Source: Undivivens sp041652635 (GTDB lineage: Bacteria > Omnitrophota > Gorgyraeia > Gygaellales > Profunditerraquicolaceae). Taken from it: a stretch of 21,406 nucleotides of DNA. A program made the position numbers and the translations under genes. A model generated the notes under the pieces. That model saw nothing but the letters and a program-made list of their open reading frames with translations. It was not told where the DNA came from and did not search any database. The stretch covers positions 1 through 21,406 of the forward strand of contig JBAZGW010000021.1 of the NCBI GenBank assembly GCA_041652635.1, given 5' to 3'. Every line of letters begins with the position of its first letter. Within the stretch, counting starts at the first letter, position 1. Positions 19,647 to 21,406 of the stretch are shown one piece after another.

Positions 19647-21224
19647 ATGGCTGAGTCTATGGAGATAAAGAAAATCCTGCTGATCCGTCCGCCGCGGTAT
19701 CTCTGGCCGTTCATAAACGAATCGGATAATTTCCTTCTGCCTCTTGGACTGCCTTGTATCGCCGCTTCTATCCGCGCGGCCTTTCCGGAGATCGCGGTGA
19801 AGATCATTGATTGTCCTCCTTTGAAGATAGGCTGGAAAAGCCTGCGGGAGATCATAAAAAAGGAACAGCCCGACATCGTCGGCGCCGGTGAAGAAGCGTT
19901 ATACCATCATGAGGCAGTTCGCCTTTTCGCGCTTGCCAAGGAACTCAACCCGCGGACTGTGACCGTAGCCGGCGGGCATTTCTTTTCTTGGATGTATGAG
20001 AGCAGCCTATCCGGGCATCCGATCGATTATATCGTGCGTTTTGAGGGAGAAGAGACGATCATAGAATTGATAAGCGCGCTGCGGGAAGGCGGAAGCCTTG
20101 CCGGGGTTAAAGGTATAGCTTACCGCGATAACGGCAGGATATTGCGCACCGCACTGCGGGAAATGGTCGAGGATCTGGATACCCTGCCTTTGCCGGCCTA
20201 TGATCTGATGCCGATGGGTAAATATTCCCCGTTCGGTTATCTCTGGCCGCAAAGCGTGACTTTGGAGCATTCCCGAGGCTGCGTCGACCACTGTAATTTT
20301 TGTTCTCTCTGGACTTTCTGGGGCAGACAGAGCCGCAGCGATATAGAGAAGGGTGAATTGGAGGTGACCCCGCGTTACCGGACCAAAAGCGTGCGGCGCA
20401 CTCTGGAGGAAGTGGATATTGCTTATAAGAAATACGGCAGGCGTTATATCATTTGGGCCGATCCCACGTTCAACGTCCAGCCTGAATGGACTAACGAGTT
20501 CTGCGAAGGATTGTTGAAAAGGAATTACAAGGATCTGTACTGGTGGGCTTTTATTCGGGCGGATTTTGCCCTGCGCGACGAGAAATTGGGAATACTGGGA
20601 AAGATGGTCAGGGCGGGAATGATCCATCCGCTGATCGGAGTGGAGCGTGGATGTTCCGAGGACCTGCGTATATTGAGAAAAACCGCGTATACGCGGGATA
20701 TGATCAAAGAGGTGTTTTCCATATTCAAAAAGAAATACCCGCGTGTCTTCCGCCAGGGGACGTTTGTCACCTGTCTGCCGTTCGATACTCGTAAATCTAT
20801 GCTGGATCTTGTCAAGTATGCCGTTGAGATAGATATAGATTATCCGGCGTTCCATCCCGTAGCACCCGTCCCGGGCACTTTTCTGTATCAGGAAATAAAA
20901 GCACAGGGGCGTTTAGAAGAGACTGATTTTAGTAAATATGATTGGGCCACGCCTTTGATGGCTTCCGATACCGGATTATCCAGGGATCAGCTTTCGGATC
21001 TGAATATGGAGTTGAATAAGCGTTATGTTTTGTTGAGGCCGCATTGGCTGGTCAGGGGGCTTTTCTCCCCGCATAAGCATAAACGCGGGCTTTACCGGTG
21101 GTTCTTTATCAATACCATGAAAATGATGTTTTTGTCCATCAAGGACGCCTTATTCCGCAGAAATGAGCGGGGGGGAATTACCGGCTTTATGCGTTTGCGG
21201 CGGCCCGGGTGGTATGAAAACTGA
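19647..21224 (+). CDS. B12-binding domain radical SAM protein
   Basis: 525 residues. The N-terminal ~150 form a Rossmann-like cobalamin-binding domain (KKILLIRPPRYLWPF, LPLGLPCIAASIRAAFPEIAVKIIDCPP, QPDIVGAGEEALYHHEA, TVAGGHFFSWMY, DYIVRFEGEETIIELI); no DxHxxG is present, as is normal for this class. The radical SAM core begins with SRGCVDHCNFCSLW, giving cluster cysteines C212, C216 and C219. It continues with an IIWADPTFNV strand and LIGVERGCSEDLRILRK. This is the architecture of class B methylases and of BchE- or HpnP-like enzymes, which modify lipids, hopanoids or secondary metabolites. The C-terminal ~120 residues are helical and basic and may touch membrane. It stands alone with its own promoter, so the substrate cannot be inferred. 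Confidence 0.85.
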   Translation: MAESMEIKKILLIRPPRYLWPFINESDNFLLPLGLPCIAASIRAAFPEIAVKIIDCPPLKIGWKSLREIIKKEQPDIVGAGEEALYHHEAVRLFALAKELNPRTVTVAGGHFFSWMYESSLSGHPIDYIVRFEGEETIIELISALREGGSLAGVKGIAYRDNGRILRTALREMVEDLDTLPLPAYDLMPMGKYSPFGYLWPQSVTLEHSRGCVDHCNFCSLWTFWGRQSRSDIEKGELEVTPRYRTKSVRRTLEEVDIAYKKYGRRYIIWADPTFNVQPEWTNEFCEGLLKRNYKDLYWWAFIRADFALRDEKLGILGKMVRAGMIHPLIGVERGCSEDLRILRKTAYTRDMIKEVFSIFKKKYPRVFRQGTFVTCLPFDTRKSMLDLVKYAVEIDIDYPAFHPVAPVPGTFLYQEIKAQGRLEETDFSKYDWATPLMASDTGLSRDQLSDLNMELNKRYVLLRPHWLVRGLFSPHKHKRGLYRWFFINTMKMMFLSIKDALFRRNERGGITGFMRLRRPGWYEN

Positions 21225-21329
21225 TTTTTACTTCTTGCGGTCGGCGATATAGGCTTCAATCGCGCCGGTAACCTTTTTAGTTTAATCGGAGCGCATAATT
21301 TCCGAATGCCGAGTATTAATATCGTCTAT

Positions 21330-21406
21330 CGGTAACGGTTACGGCTTTCTGACGTTACCGTAACCGAAAACCGATACGGGTTTCGTTACCATAGCCGTAG
21401 CCGTTA
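21330..21406. repeat. 77-nt, 7-periodic element (copy B, reaching the window end)
   Basis: It begins CGGTAACGGTTACGG, passes through ACGTTACCGTAACCG and ends TAGCCGTAGCCGTTA, aligning along its length with copy A at 11741-11820 apart from scattered substitutions and about one gap. It may continue beyond the edge. The stretch 21225-21329 before it holds no recognisable gene. Confidence 0.75.

Noticed and set aside
21233..21283. Possible minus-strand gene remnant ending KVTGAIEAYIADRKK
   Set aside because: Only about 17 codons are open before an in-frame stop, with no start or family match; it could be chance.

Overview
This window looks like chromosome from an uncultivated diderm bacterium. 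The envelope-type SPOR protein, the mix of HrcA, HspR and an archaeal-style short DnaK, the B12-dependent radical SAM protein, and spacers full of degenerate 7-nt-periodic repeats all resemble genomes of the Omnitrophota (OP3) and their relatives. That placement is inference, because no rRNA or other phylogenetic marker is present. Nearly all genes are on the + strand, tightly packed and moderately GC-rich. The first ~370 bases, the tail of a site-specific recombinase, are visibly more AT-rich.

Layout. (1) 1-467: 3' end of a probable large serine recombinase, whose frame runs 100 nt into the next gene. (2) 368-4929: a tRNA-modification and translation block of miaB, a TPR-SPOR membrane protein, miaA and hflX, with overlaps or gaps of a few bases. 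MiaA and MiaB act successively on tRNA A37. MiaB carries two in-frame blocks of repeat DNA and lacks the usual C-terminal TRAM domain. (3) 4982-13027: a heat-shock region: hspR, clpB (with a one-base frameshift), hrcA, grpE, dnaK and dnaJ. A near-perfect CIRCE operator lies directly before clpB. None is visible before hrcA, grpE, dnaK or dnaJ. (4) 13100-15856: fmdB-like zinc ribbon, VanZ-like membrane protein, DUF1015 protein and accD, a tight operon. (5) 15929-17032: a lone MalK/UgpC-type ABC ATPase with its own promoter and a strong hairpin behind it. (6) 17255-19568: two adjacent membrane-anchored diguanylate cyclases, preceded by paired palindromes and a strong promoter. (7) 19647-21224: a cobalamin-binding radical SAM protein with its own extended -10 promoter.

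The most unusual thing here is the repeat DNA. Arrays built on 7-nt units occur inside miaB (where they are translated), between hrcA and grpE, after grpE, between dnaK and dnaJ, between dnaJ and fmdB, and at the right end. Seven is not a multiple of three, so such arrays read as heptapeptide repeats and rarely make stops; this also explains several long spurious antisense reading frames. A 77-nt, 7-periodic element bounded by inverted repeats is present in two copies plus a fragment. These repeats fill the spacers of the chaperone cluster, and I judge them the best candidate for an undescribed system.
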